64,000 nt of DNA from Halomarinibacterium sp034670265. Lineage in GTDB: Bacteria > Bacteroidota > Bacteroidia > Flavobacteriales > Flavobacteriaceae. The notes under the pieces are model-generated. The model searched no databases and had not been told where the DNA came from. It was given only the letters and a program-made list of their open reading frames with translations. Shown in pieces: positions 52,447-60,800 of the stretch. Where the stretch lies: positions 372,001 to 436,000 of the forward strand of contig JAXMNU010000001.1 in NCBI GenBank assembly GCA_034670265.1, given 5' to 3'. How positions within the stretch are numbered: position 1 is the stretch's first letter; every line of letters starts with the position of its first letter. Made by a program: the position numbers and the translations under genes.

Positions 52447-54473
52447 TAGGCATTCTTTTGTTTGGCTACTACGTTGGTTGCTGCTGCAGGCGGTGTGGGC
52501 GGTTGGTACGCATTAATGGCTGCTGTATTGCGTTCAATTTCAAACGCACCCGGAAAAGATCCTGGAGCATACATAAAGCCAAGGTATTTCCAGCAGGTTA
52601 CCATTTGCACATCGCCATAGTTGTTAGCATTGGTATTTTCGGCATATCCGCGAGTCCATTGTACCTTTTGGTCTTTATTTTCGTTTGTTGCTACAGTGTA
52701 GGGACGCTGTGCGGGCCACCACCAAATATTCACCTGCCCATTTTGGATAGCAGGTTTGTTAGGCCCTACGGTATTGATATTTTGAATAGAACACTCATTA
52801 AAATCGGCTTGCCACGGCTGTGCCATGTATTTGGTAAGGTCGCCGGGTTCCAATCCGCCAGAGTAATCATTATCGGCACCATTGGTTAAGGATAGTTTCC
52901 CTTGCGTTAATTGGCTCATGGGCTTTTGTTTGATTCGGAATAAATCGGAAGCATCAAACCCAGAAGGTAACGCTTGGTAAATAGATGTATTTCTGGTAAT
53001 CCAAGTGATTTCAATCCCCGGACAAAAAGCGCCGCCAACACAATTTTCAAGAGTAGCTTTATCTAAAGCAGGACCCGCGGGTAATGGTTTTGAAGGATTC
53101 GTCATATCTACTTTTCCATTGGTAAACTGACTTAAGATAAAAAACTGTGTTGCCGTTAAGCCCAAAAACTTGGAAGCTGTAAAATTACTAATGGGGTTAT
53201 CACCCGCCAATAATGGCATTAAACTAGGTTGGTTTTCGGCTGGCCCCGATTGTGGATCCCCTTGCGCGCCACGTCCACGTAAATACTTTGCCGCAAAGCC
53301 TGCAAAGGCTTCAGGATTATCATTAATAATCTCTGCATGGTTCACCGTACCCAAACTTGGAATCGCTGCTACGTATTGATAGGCATTGGGTCGCGTGAGA
53401 ATAGGTTGTACTTCAGAAAAATAATTAGGCACATAGCTTGTTTGAAACTCGCCATTGCTAAAAAGCGCTGGGTTGGCATTTAGCTCACGTACATAAATAT
53501 CATAAATGTCGTCGTATAAATTCACCTGATTTAAAATCTGAGGTGCATAGGCAGGCGGCCCCACACTTACCCAAGCAGGTACATCGACCACCACTTGCGA
53601 GCCATCGTCCATGATAATAGTCGCCGTTACGGGACCATCGGCAATATCATCGAACCATCCTTCATTATTGGCATAAGCGGTAATCATAGAGCCATTATCA
53701 CTGGTAGAACCTGAATTTCCTTTTCCTCCCAATACGAGTAGATTTCCGTTGGCGTCTGTTTTGGCAGAACCCAATGAACTTATAGGAAATGGACTTAATC
53801 CCGAAAGAAAAGGATAGGTGGTTGGATCCAGTGTAAAATCATCAGACTGATTTGCTCCATTAAGAGTGATAGGTCCAGGATCTAAAATGAGGTTTTGCCT
53901 AGAGGGATCACTCATCGTAGAAGGATCATTACTTGTTCCTAACTTAAGATTATACCGCAGTGGATTGCTAGGTTTGTTAGCATCTGAAGGCCACGTAGGT
54001 GCATTTGAGTCATAGCCACTAGGGCGCTGTCCTGATGAGGTAAAAGGATTATTTGCATTATTTTTTACATAGCCTTCATCATTTTTATACACATAAGGAG
54101 CATTGGCGGGCGCATCTGGAACATTTACCCCATCTACATAAGGTCCCATTCCTGAGCCTGTTTGTTGCATAAACTGAAACCAACTGGCTTTTTTACTGGC
54201 TATCCAAGTGGTCCATTGAATGGATTTTACACCGTTTTGCCCAGGTGTAATCACCACACCCTCTGGGTTTGCGGAAGAATACTCATAAATTTTAAACTGT
54301 GCCGCCTGCCGAAGGAGTTTATGATTTGCATCGCGAAAATGTTTTCCTTGAGGTGGATTGGTTGAATACGTTGTTGGCAATCCCCCTGCAGTATCTGGGG
54401 CGATATAATAATCGTCACTATCTCCTACTCGGGCAATACCAATGGCTGGATGTATTTTATATGTTGAACTCAT
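52446..54473 (-). CDS. lodA: LodA/GoxA-type cysteine tryptophylquinone amino-acid oxidase
   Basis: A 675-residue protein starting IHPAIGIARVGDSDDYYIAPD, the family signature. It has no signal peptide, as reported for the secreted Marinomonas enzyme. Cys484 in GGAFCPGIEITW and Trp554 in QPWQADFNEC are the likely CTQ precursor pair (spacing 70; LodA pair Cys516-Trp581, spacing 65). The family oxidises the epsilon-amino group of lysine (LodA) or glycine (GoxA), making H2O2 when O2 is the acceptor. The substrate here is unknown. The gene is 19 bases after a cytochrome c lipoprotein gene and overlaps lodB. Confidence 0.88.
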   Translation of the reverse strand: MSSTYKIHPAIGIARVGDSDDYYIAPDTAGGLPTTYSTNPPQGKHFRDANHKLLRQAAQFKIYEYSSANPEGVVITPGQNGVKSIQWTTWIASKKASWFQFMQQTGSGMGPYVDGVNVPDAPANAPYVYKNDEGYVKNNANNPFTSSGQRPSGYDSNAPTWPSDANKPSNPLRYNLKLGTSNDPSTMSDPSRQNLILDPGPITLNGANQSDDFTLDPTTYPFLSGLSPFPISSLGSAKTDANGNLLVLGGKGNSGSTSDNGSMITAYANNEGWFDDIADGPVTATIIMDDGSQVVVDVPAWVSVGPPAYAPQILNQVNLYDDIYDIYVRELNANPALFSNGEFQTSYVPNYFSEVQPILTRPNAYQYVAAIPSLGTVNHAEIINDNPEAFAGFAAKYLRGRGAQGDPQSGPAENQPSLMPLLAGDNPISNFTASKFLGLTATQFFILSQFTNGKVDMTNPSKPLPAGPALDKATLENCVGGAFCPGIEITWITRNTSIYQALPSGFDASDLFRIKQKPMSQLTQGKLSLTNGADNDYSGGLEPGDLTKYMAQPWQADFNECSIQNINTVGPNKPAIQNGQVNIWWWPAQRPYTVATNENKDQKVQWTRGYAENTNANNYGDVQMVTCWKYLGFMYAPGSFPGAFEIERNTAAINAYQPPTPPAAATNVVAKQKNA

Positions 54474-54492
54474 AACTTATTTAGTTTAGTAG

Positions 54493-56193
54493 TTAGTTGG
54501 ATCTATATTTTTTAACAAGCTTCTCTACGTTTGCACGATCAAATTCGGGGACATCGGGCTCTATTACAGGACCACCTCGTAGCATAAAACTGAAATCATT
54601 TCCTGAAAACTGTGCATTTCCGTGACAACCCATACAGCCGCCCATATTTATTTTATCGTAGCTGTTCTCGGTATTTGGTAAATAGATGTTGTAAAATGGA
54701 TTGTTTGAATTACCCCCATTAACATCATAGTTTGTGGTCTGCCCTGCGCCATTCCCAAGGGCTATTTGCTGTCCTGAAAATTTTTGAAGCGTATAATTGG
54801 TTTCCACTAGAATATTGGCTTGATAATAGGTACTTCTTAAATTGTTCTTTTGGTCAATTTGAGTGGAGTCAAATGGCTTATACTGAATATTAACCAACTT
54901 ATAATTTTCCCAAGGCGAAGAAGTTACGCCGTTAGTACTATTGTAAGCCTTAATGGCATTATGTGCGGCTTTATTAGCGTTAATAATAGCTTGAGGTATG
55001 TTGTGGTAACGACCATTCACACAAATACTTCCTTTGCTAGGAAGACCTGCTGCCGTATTTTGGTAATACAATCTACTATCATTGGCATCACAATAGGGAT
55101 CTGAAACAGTAGTTTTTGTAGAATCAGGTGAATCGGTATGCATAACTACTGGTGTAGTGGGAGTCGTAAATGGATTAAGAATGTTTCCGTTGGCATCTTC
55201 CACAGGTTTGCCATCTGTCGTTAAAATATTGTCTTTTTGCTCAAAAGTGGCAAAGGTAAAATAGGGTGCAGTGGGTGTTTTGTGTACAATATGCAAGGCG
55301 ATTAATCCCCAAGTAGCATCTTCATAATAACAAGGGTCTCCATTTTTGGTTTCATAATACCGCACTTTGGTTGTATGGTACTGATTGATACTATCTTTTG
55401 AAGTCAATAATCGCCAAGCGGCTTTTAACATAATGGTTCCTTCGGGGAAATAGACTCTGGTACTATCTGGTGTCACAGTATCTTTGGCAACTGCATTGTT
55501 GAAATTGGTGATAGCATCGTAATAATTTCCTCCGTGATTAAAATAACTTTTACTTGTAATATAATCGAAATAGTTACGGTTTCCTTTGGCTAAAAAACGA
55601 ACCAATTGCGGAGAGGAATTAGTAGCAGTAGGCGTTTTGGGAGTAACTCCCGCAAACATAAAATTGAGTGAAATTTCTGAAGTTTCATCAAGGTTAATAA
55701 AAGCTACATCGCTACTTGCAGTGGCACAAGGCGGAATGGAATCTTTATAGAAATATTGCGGTTTTGCATCATAATTAAACACATAAAGCGTATCCCCTTG
55801 TAAGGTGGTTCCACTTGGTAATTTACCCCACGGATACATCTCTACCTTAGAACGATACGTATGCCAAACTAAAGGCACACTTTGGTCTCCAAAAAGCTTG
55901 GATGTATCTGGATAGTCCCGTGTATTGGCAGCTCCTGTTTGTGACAACGCTGGCCAGTTAAGGGCAATAAATTCGTTCCAAGCAAAGTTAGCGGCTTCAG
56001 ATAATGAAGCATTTTGAGCCCCACTTGGTAAATCGGTTGGCACATTAGATGAAACGGTAATTGCCGTATCTAAAACGGCTTCAAATTTAGCTACTTCAGT
56101 AAACTTGTTGGAATCTTTATCTTCTTTACATTGCGCAAAAAGAAACAGCGACAGAGTAAGAATAGTGATACTAATAATGGAAGACTTATTCAT
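54493..56193 (-). CDS. Large cytochrome c lipoprotein of the lod operon
   Basis: A 566-residue lipoprotein: signal FLFAQC with lipid Cys22, then K-E-D-K-D, which fits the K-(D/E)2 lipoprotein export signal for surface display known in some Bacteroidota. The body has no catalytic motif that I can name (EGTIMLKAAWRLL and WGLIALHIVHKT-like blocks resemble cytochrome-type proteins). The C-terminus carries one haem c site, CMGCH at 520-524, and Met537 as possible distal ligand. It is the first gene of the operon with lodA and lodB, so it is the likely electron partner or tether of the quinoprotein. Confidence 0.75.
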   Translation of the reverse strand: MNKSSIISITILTLSLFLFAQCKEDKDSNKFTEVAKFEAVLDTAITVSSNVPTDLPSGAQNASLSEAANFAWNEFIALNWPALSQTGAANTRDYPDTSKLFGDQSVPLVWHTYRSKVEMYPWGKLPSGTTLQGDTLYVFNYDAKPQYFYKDSIPPCATASSDVAFINLDETSEISLNFMFAGVTPKTPTATNSSPQLVRFLAKGNRNYFDYITSKSYFNHGGNYYDAITNFNNAVAKDTVTPDSTRVYFPEGTIMLKAAWRLLTSKDSINQYHTTKVRYYETKNGDPCYYEDATWGLIALHIVHKTPTAPYFTFATFEQKDNILTTDGKPVEDANGNILNPFTTPTTPVVMHTDSPDSTKTTVSDPYCDANDSRLYYQNTAAGLPSKGSICVNGRYHNIPQAIINANKAAHNAIKAYNSTNGVTSSPWENYKLVNIQYKPFDSTQIDQKNNLRSTYYQANILVETNYTLQKFSGQQIALGNGAGQTTNYDVNGGNSNNPFYNIYLPNTENSYDKINMGGCMGCHGNAQFSGNDFSFMLRGGPVIEPDVPEFDRANVEKLVKKYRSN

Positions 56194-56328
56194 AAGATGA
56201 TATTTTATTAATTAGCTACAATGTCTTACGCTAGCGGGGAAGATTTAGCGTTGTTACTGAATATGTTACATTCAGCATCCCAAAGTTGCTAGATGCTAAT
56301 TGAAAATACTATACGTATTTATACGTAA
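56194..56328. other. Intergenic region upstream of the lod operon
   Basis: 135 bases with a possible hairpin AGCATC/GATGCT (about 56273-56296). No clear TAnnTTTG box was found in this stretch on the minus strand. It separates the cytochrome start from the epimerase fragment. Confidence 0.35.
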
Positions 56329-56449
56329 TTAGCTCATTTTAAATGAATAACCTATTTCATTAACATAGGTTTCGCCTGGAAGTACTACAGAAGAAGGGAA
56401 ATGCGATTGATTGGGCGCATTTGGAAAGTTTTGGCACTCAAAATAATAA
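56329..56449 (-). pseudogene. Fragment of an aldose 1-epimerase C-terminus
   Basis: Read on the minus strand the stretch encodes YFECQNFPNAPNQ, then FPSSVVLPGETYVNEIGYSF and KMS before TAA (56331-56329). This parallels FECQNFPDAPNQ and LPGETYVNEITYSF of the intact galM product at 57507, with no upstream reading frame. It is a remnant of a second epimerase gene. The homology stops at about 56449, where the PiT promoter region begins. Confidence 0.85.
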
Positions 56450-56495
56450 CAAAAAAATTTAGGATAGGTAACATTTTTTTAATGCTATTTCCTAT

Positions 56496-56503
56496 TACAT
56501 TTG
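56496..56503 (+). promoter_or_regulatory. Putative -7 box (TACATTTG) for the PiT-like gene
   Basis: TACATTTG matches TAnnTTTG and ends 21 bases before the ATG at 56525. Confidence 0.45.
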
Positions 56504-56524
56504 CGCCGCTTAAAATGAGCTGCC

Positions 56525-57475
56525 ATGGAATTAATTATTATCTATATTGGTTTTATTATCTCTGCCTATGCTGTAATAGCAAACGATGTTATACAAACAC
56601 TAGGTACCTTTATCGCTTCAAACGCTAAAGTAAAGTGGTGGTGGCTTTGGCTTTTTGCTATTAGCATTTTATCTATCACCTTAATCTATGGGTGGTATGT
56701 AAATATGGGGGATGTGTCTTATGGAAGATTAGATAATATTCCCTTACCAGACAATCTAGCATGGTGGTACCTGTTGGCACCCATTTCCTTATTAATTATC
56801 ACCCGATTGGGAGTTCCTGTTAGTACCACATTTATGATTTTAAGTGTGTTTTCTTCAGGTTTAATTATTGAGAAAATGATTTTAAAGTCGGTGTATGGGT
56901 ACGCCATTTCCTTTGTATTTGCTATTGTGGTATATGTTGTTATTTCCAAAAAATTAGAGTCTGTTTTATCGTTAGAGAATTTAGACAAACAGAAAAGGAA
57001 ACATTATTGGCTGGTAGCTCAATGGTTCTCTACTGGATTTTTATGGTCGCAATGGCTTATTCAGGACTTTGCCAATATTTTTGTGTTTCTTCCCAGAAAA
57101 TTGTCCCTTGAGCAACTCTTACTATCCTTATCATGTATCATCCTAATTATGGCCTATATCTTTAGGAAAAGGGGAGGTAAAATTCAGGATATAGTGAATC
57201 AAAAATCGAACACAAAAAATATTCGTTCTGCCACAATCATCGATTTAATTTATGGTGTGTTCTTATTTGTTTTTGGAAACTTAAACGCTATTCCTATGAG
57301 TACTACGTGGGTTTTTGTTGGAATTTTGGCCGGTAGAGAGTTAGCCATAACCTATCTTTTAAATAAATCGAAAATAAAATACACCTACATTATTATTGCG
57401 AAGGATTTTGGGAAAGTAAATATTGGACTCGTGGTAAGTGTGGTAATAGCCATTTTAATACAGTATTTAAAATAA
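56525..57475 (+). CDS. Divergent PiT-family (inorganic phosphate) transporter
   Basis: A 316-residue protein with about eight or nine transmembrane helices. The first half has ANDVIQTLGTF in place of GANDVANAFGT, and GVPVSTTFMILS; the second half has QDFANIFVFL in the second repeat position and IPMSTTWVFVGILAGRE. This inverted-repeat plan is that of PF01384. The gene is shorter than usual and both motifs deviate, so the ion specificity (phosphate or sulfate) is uncertain. It is flanked by the epimerase fragment on one side and intact galM on the other. Confidence 0.75.
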   Translation: MELIIIYIGFIISAYAVIANDVIQTLGTFIASNAKVKWWWLWLFAISILSITLIYGWYVNMGDVSYGRLDNIPLPDNLAWWYLLAPISLLIITRLGVPVSTTFMILSVFSSGLIIEKMILKSVYGYAISFVFAIVVYVVISKKLESVLSLENLDKQKRKHYWLVAQWFSTGFLWSQWLIQDFANIFVFLPRKLSLEQLLLSLSCIILIMAYIFRKRGGKIQDIVNQKSNTKNIRSATIIDLIYGVFLFVFGNLNAIPMSTTWVFVGILAGRELAITYLLNKSKIKYTYIIIAKDFGKVNIGLVVSVVIAILIQYLK

Positions 57476-57506
57476 TTGCTGTTTCCTAATATCTAGCAAA
57501 ACCCAT

Positions 57507-58433
57507 TTACCTTAAAGTAAAGGAATACGTAATTTCATTTACATAGGTTTCCCCAGGAAGCAATACCGAATTTGGAAAACTAGGTTGGTTAGGCGCATCA
57601 GGGAAGTTTTGGCACTCAAAACAAATAGCAGGAAACTGGGTAAAAGTATCATTGTCTCGCAATCCCATCTTTGGGAAATCTTGGGGGGTAAACAACACCA
57701 AGCTTGGTTGATTGGTACACACTTGCATTTCAATGCCCGAAGTTTCAGAAAACAACGAAGCTTTTACCTCACCTTCATTCAATACAAAAGGAGTGTCTAG
57801 TCCATAATGTCCTTCAAAATGAAGTGGTTTAGGATTCTTATACTCAAATGGAGTGTCTTTTACATTTAGAAAATTCCCAGTTGGGATAAGGCGTTCATTG
57901 GTTTCTAAAATTTGGTCACTATTTACATACAGTGTATTCCCTTTCACACTTCCTTTTCCATCTAAGTTAAAATACGAATGATTGGTCAAGTTAATCACCG
58001 TTGGGGAATCTGTTATGGCAGTGTAGGTAATTTGCAATCTATTTTCTAGTAATTGATACTTTGCAAAAACCTTCAAATTTCCTGGAAATCCGTTGTTATC
58101 TGCCTTGCTTTCCAAAGAAAACATGACAAAAGGATTACCGGATTTATTAATTTCTTCCACCTTCCACATTTGTGTATCAAAACCATTTCTCCCACCGTGA
58201 ATTGTGATGTCATTTTCAAGAGCATAAAAATTGTTATTCAATCTAAAACCACCACTACTTATGCGCCCTGCATACCGCCCAATGGTCGCCCCTAAACAAA
58301 ATTGAAGTGTTTGATACTTTTTTGAAGCATAGTCTTCAGCTTTTGGCAAACCAACGACCACATCTATTAATTTTCCTTGTGTATTAGGCACTTGCAATCG
58401 CATGAGTGTGGCACCATAATTGGTGACTTCCAT
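57507..58433 (-). CDS. galM: Aldose 1-epimerase; first ATG inside the conserved N-terminus
   Basis: At least 308 residues. Visible motifs: GRYAGRISSGGF, NLTNHSYFNLDG with the catalytic His, and CFECQNFPDAPNQ with the C-terminal catalytic Glu region. It interconverts alpha and beta anomers of hexoses. The first ATG (58433) opens at MEVTNYGATLMRL, where the family normally has an additional strand before it. The same frame continues upstream to a TAG about 75 bases away and encodes the expected strand (IKINSESIQIQLTGPSGIQ), without an ATG, GTG or TTG. The true start may be ATT, or the gene has lost it. Confidence 0.85.
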   Translation of the reverse strand: MEVTNYGATLMRLQVPNTQGKLIDVVVGLPKAEDYASKKYQTLQFCLGATIGRYAGRISSGGFRLNNNFYALENDITIHGGRNGFDTQMWKVEEINKSGNPFVMFSLESKADNNGFPGNLKVFAKYQLLENRLQITYTAITDSPTVINLTNHSYFNLDGKGSVKGNTLYVNSDQILETNERLIPTGNFLNVKDTPFEYKNPKPLHFEGHYGLDTPFVLNEGEVKASLFSETSGIEMQVCTNQPSLVLFTPQDFPKMGLRDNDTFTQFPAICFECQNFPDAPNQPSFPNSVLLPGETYVNEITYSFTLR

Positions 58434-58539
58434 TTGGATTCCTGAAGGGCCTGTAAGTTGTATTTGGATACTTTCTGAATTAATTTTTATGGTATCTTTA
58501 GGGTTCTAAAGTAAAAATGTAAAACTATAAAAATAATTA

Positions 58540-59427
58540 ATGCATCACTTAGTAAGTTTTCCAAAAAAATTTCTCTTTTTCCTTTTCCTTTTTAGTACAA
58601 CCGCTTTTTTTGCGCAAGGAGACTCCGATGTCTATCTAGTTGACATACATGAAACAACCAATGGGTTCTCTTTTGAAAACTTCAGAACTATTTCAAATAA
58701 TGAGGGGTATGACAATCAGCCGTATTTTAAAGATGATGCTACTCTACTCTATGCCAGAAACAATGTAGGTCAAACTGATATAAGCGTCTATAATCTTTCT
58801 GAAAATACAGAACGCTTTTTCAACACCAAAACCGAAGGTGGCGAATACTCCCCTCAGCCTTTTCCCAATAGCAATGATATAACCGCCGTGCGATTGGATC
58901 CGGACGGCAAACAACGATTGTATCGTTATGCTGAAAATGGAACATCTGAAGAACTCATCCCAGATTTGGTGGTTGCCTATTATACCAACTACGATGAACA
59001 TACCGTGGTAAATTCTATAATTGAAGGAGACGATTTACATCTGGTGGTTTACAATCTCAAAGAAGAGAAAAACTATAAATTACTTAAAGGGAGTGGACGC
59101 TCTATACATTGTGTTCCCAATTCGAAAGCTACAAGTTATACGGCTAAAAACGAAGAAGGGAATTTTGATGTGTATCAACTTGACATGGAAACCCTAGAAA
59201 GTTTTTTTGTGTGTCAGTTACCCATCGGCATTCAAGATATGGTTTGGTTTAACGATTCTAAAATCATTATTGGTAGCGGCGCACAACTCTTTTTATATGA
59301 CCTATTCGGAAATGGGGATTGGAATAAAATTGCCGATTTTTCTGAAAACAATATCACTAACATTACACGTTTAGCCATAAGTCCAGACGGTACTAAACTA
59401 GCCCTCGTAGCTGAAACAAAAAAATAA
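58540..59427 (+). CDS. Secreted TolB-like beta-propeller protein
   Basis: A 295-residue protein with a signal peptide (ending TTAFFAQ) and repeated blade strands, such as NQPYFKDDATLLYARNN, YSPQPFPNSNDITAVRLDPDGKQRLYRY and LAISPDGTKLALVAET. This is the PD40/WD40-like fold of TolB. It is followed four bases later by the M28 peptidase gene, so they may be one transcript. The role is probably binding in the periplasm; no ligand is evident. Confidence 0.7.
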   Translation: MHHLVSFPKKFLFFLFLFSTTAFFAQGDSDVYLVDIHETTNGFSFENFRTISNNEGYDNQPYFKDDATLLYARNNVGQTDISVYNLSENTERFFNTKTEGGEYSPQPFPNSNDITAVRLDPDGKQRLYRYAENGTSEELIPDLVVAYYTNYDEHTVVNSIIEGDDLHLVVYNLKEEKNYKLLKGSGRSIHCVPNSKATSYTAKNEEGNFDVYQLDMETLESFFVCQLPIGIQDMVWFNDSKIIIGSGAQLFLYDLFGNGDWNKIADFSENNITNITRLAISPDGTKLALVAETKK

Positions 59428-59431
59428 ATTT

Positions 59432-60799
59432 ATGAAAGTATTTATATCCCCCTTTGAAGGGGGAACAAGGGGGATGTTTTTATTGGTTCTCACTTTTTTC
59501 GAACTAAGTTTGGGATATTCCCAAACCGATACTCGATTGTACGATATTATTGCAAAAGTATCTTCAGAAAGAATTGAAAAGGATATTACTTCCCTCGCTA
59601 ATTTTGGAACCCGACATACCTTAAGTGATACGATTTCCAACACTCGGGGTATTGGTGCTGCTCGACGATGGATAAAAAAAGAATTTGAAACTATTTCTAA
59701 GGATTGCAATAACTGTTTGGACGTTTTTTATCAGAAAAACTTGGTGAGAAATAGTGAAAGCAAACGTATTCCATTTGATGTTTGGGTCGTGAATGTAGTG
59801 GCAATACAAAAAGGCACAAAATACCCCAATCGGTATATTATTATGAGTGGGGATATCGATTCTCGTATTAGCGACCCCAATAATTATACAGATGATGCAC
59901 CAGGAGCCAATGACAATGCCAGCGGAATGGCGGGAACTATCGAAGCTGCACGAGTTTTGTCTAACTACACATTTGAAAATAGCATCATTTACTTAGGCTT
60001 AAGTGGTGAAGAACAAGGGCTCTTTGGCGGAAAGGGTTTTGCTGAATACGCCCAACAAAACAGCATGGAAATCATAGGGGTGTTTAACAACGATATGATT
60101 GGCAACACCACAGGTGTTGACGGTGTGGAAAGCAACAGAGATTTCAGAATATTTAGTGAACCCGTCCCTCCCACCGAAACTGATAGAGAACGTAGAGCAC
60201 GCCGTTTCTATGGCGGGGAAGTTGACGGCATTTCACGACAACTGGCGCGTTATGTGTATACCACCACAAAAACCTATATGCCCGAAATGAATCCTATGTT
60301 GATTTATCGCTTGGACCGTTTTGATCGTGGCGGACATCACCGCCCTTTTAACGATGCTGGTTTTGCTGGTATTCGGATTATGGAAGCGCATGAAAATTAT
60401 ACCCAACAGCATCAAGATATTAGAATGGAAGATGGTATAGAGTACGGCGATAAATTAAAATTTGTCAATTTTGAATACGCGAAAAAACTTACTGCTGTAA
60501 ATGCCATCAATCTTGCAAGTTTAGCTTGGGCACCTCCAGCACCCAAAAATGTGGCGATTGGAGGCATTGTTGAACCCTCGGCAAAACTGAAATGGGACAA
60601 AGTGGACGGCGCAAAAGGATATAAAATTTACTGGCGCGATACTACTTCTCCTACTTGGGACTATAGCAGGTATGTAGGCAATGTTTCAGAGTTTACGTTG
60701 GAAGGAATTGTGATAGATAATTTCTTTTTTGGGGTAGCTTCAGTAGGTAAAGACGGTCACGAAAGTGTCGTGGTATTTCCAAATTCAATCATGAAATAA
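59432..60799 (+). CDS. Secreted M28-family metallopeptidase with FnIII-like tail
   Basis: A 455-residue protein. Zinc-site motifs of M28 are visible: SGDIDSRISD (first ligand position Asp instead of the usual His), GANDNASG, SGEEQGLFGG with the catalytic Glu, and NNDMIGN. The C-terminal 90 residues form a fibronectin-III-like sandwich (PSAKLKWDKVDGAKGYKIYW). The signal peptide begins MKVFISPFEGGTRGMFLL and contains the palindromic element described separately; an internal ATG at residue 15 could start a shorter version. It cleaves amino-terminal residues from peptides by family analogy. Confidence 0.82.
   Translation: MKVFISPFEGGTRGMFLLVLTFFELSLGYSQTDTRLYDIIAKVSSERIEKDITSLANFGTRHTLSDTISNTRGIGAARRWIKKEFETISKDCNNCLDVFYQKNLVRNSESKRIPFDVWVVNVVAIQKGTKYPNRYIIMSGDIDSRISDPNNYTDDAPGANDNASGMAGTIEAARVLSNYTFENSIIYLGLSGEEQGLFGGKGFAEYAQQNSMEIIGVFNNDMIGNTTGVDGVESNRDFRIFSEPVPPTETDRERRARRFYGGEVDGISRQLARYVYTTTKTYMPEMNPMLIYRLDRFDRGGHHRPFNDAGFAGIRIMEAHENYTQQHQDIRMEDGIEYGDKLKFVNFEYAKKLTAVNAINLASLAWAPPAPKNVAIGGIVEPSAKLKWDKVDGAKGYKIYWRDTTSPTWDYSRYVGNVSEFTLEGIVIDNFFFGVASVGKDGHESVVVFPNSIMK
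59447..59476. repeat. CCCCCTTTGAAGGGGG palindrome inside the M28 signal peptide
   Basis: TCCCCCTTTGAAGGGGGA forms a perfect seven-bp hairpin, followed by AACAAGGGGGATG. A related unit lies at 60821-60848 in the next gene, at the same place in its signal peptide. Confidence 0.8.
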
Positions 60800-60800
60800 T

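Noticed and set aside
56221..56292. 23-codon open frame starting MSYASGEDLA
   Set aside because: No promoter, no recognised product, and it lies in the region upstream of the lod operon on the other strand. A real small peptide cannot be excluded but is not supported.
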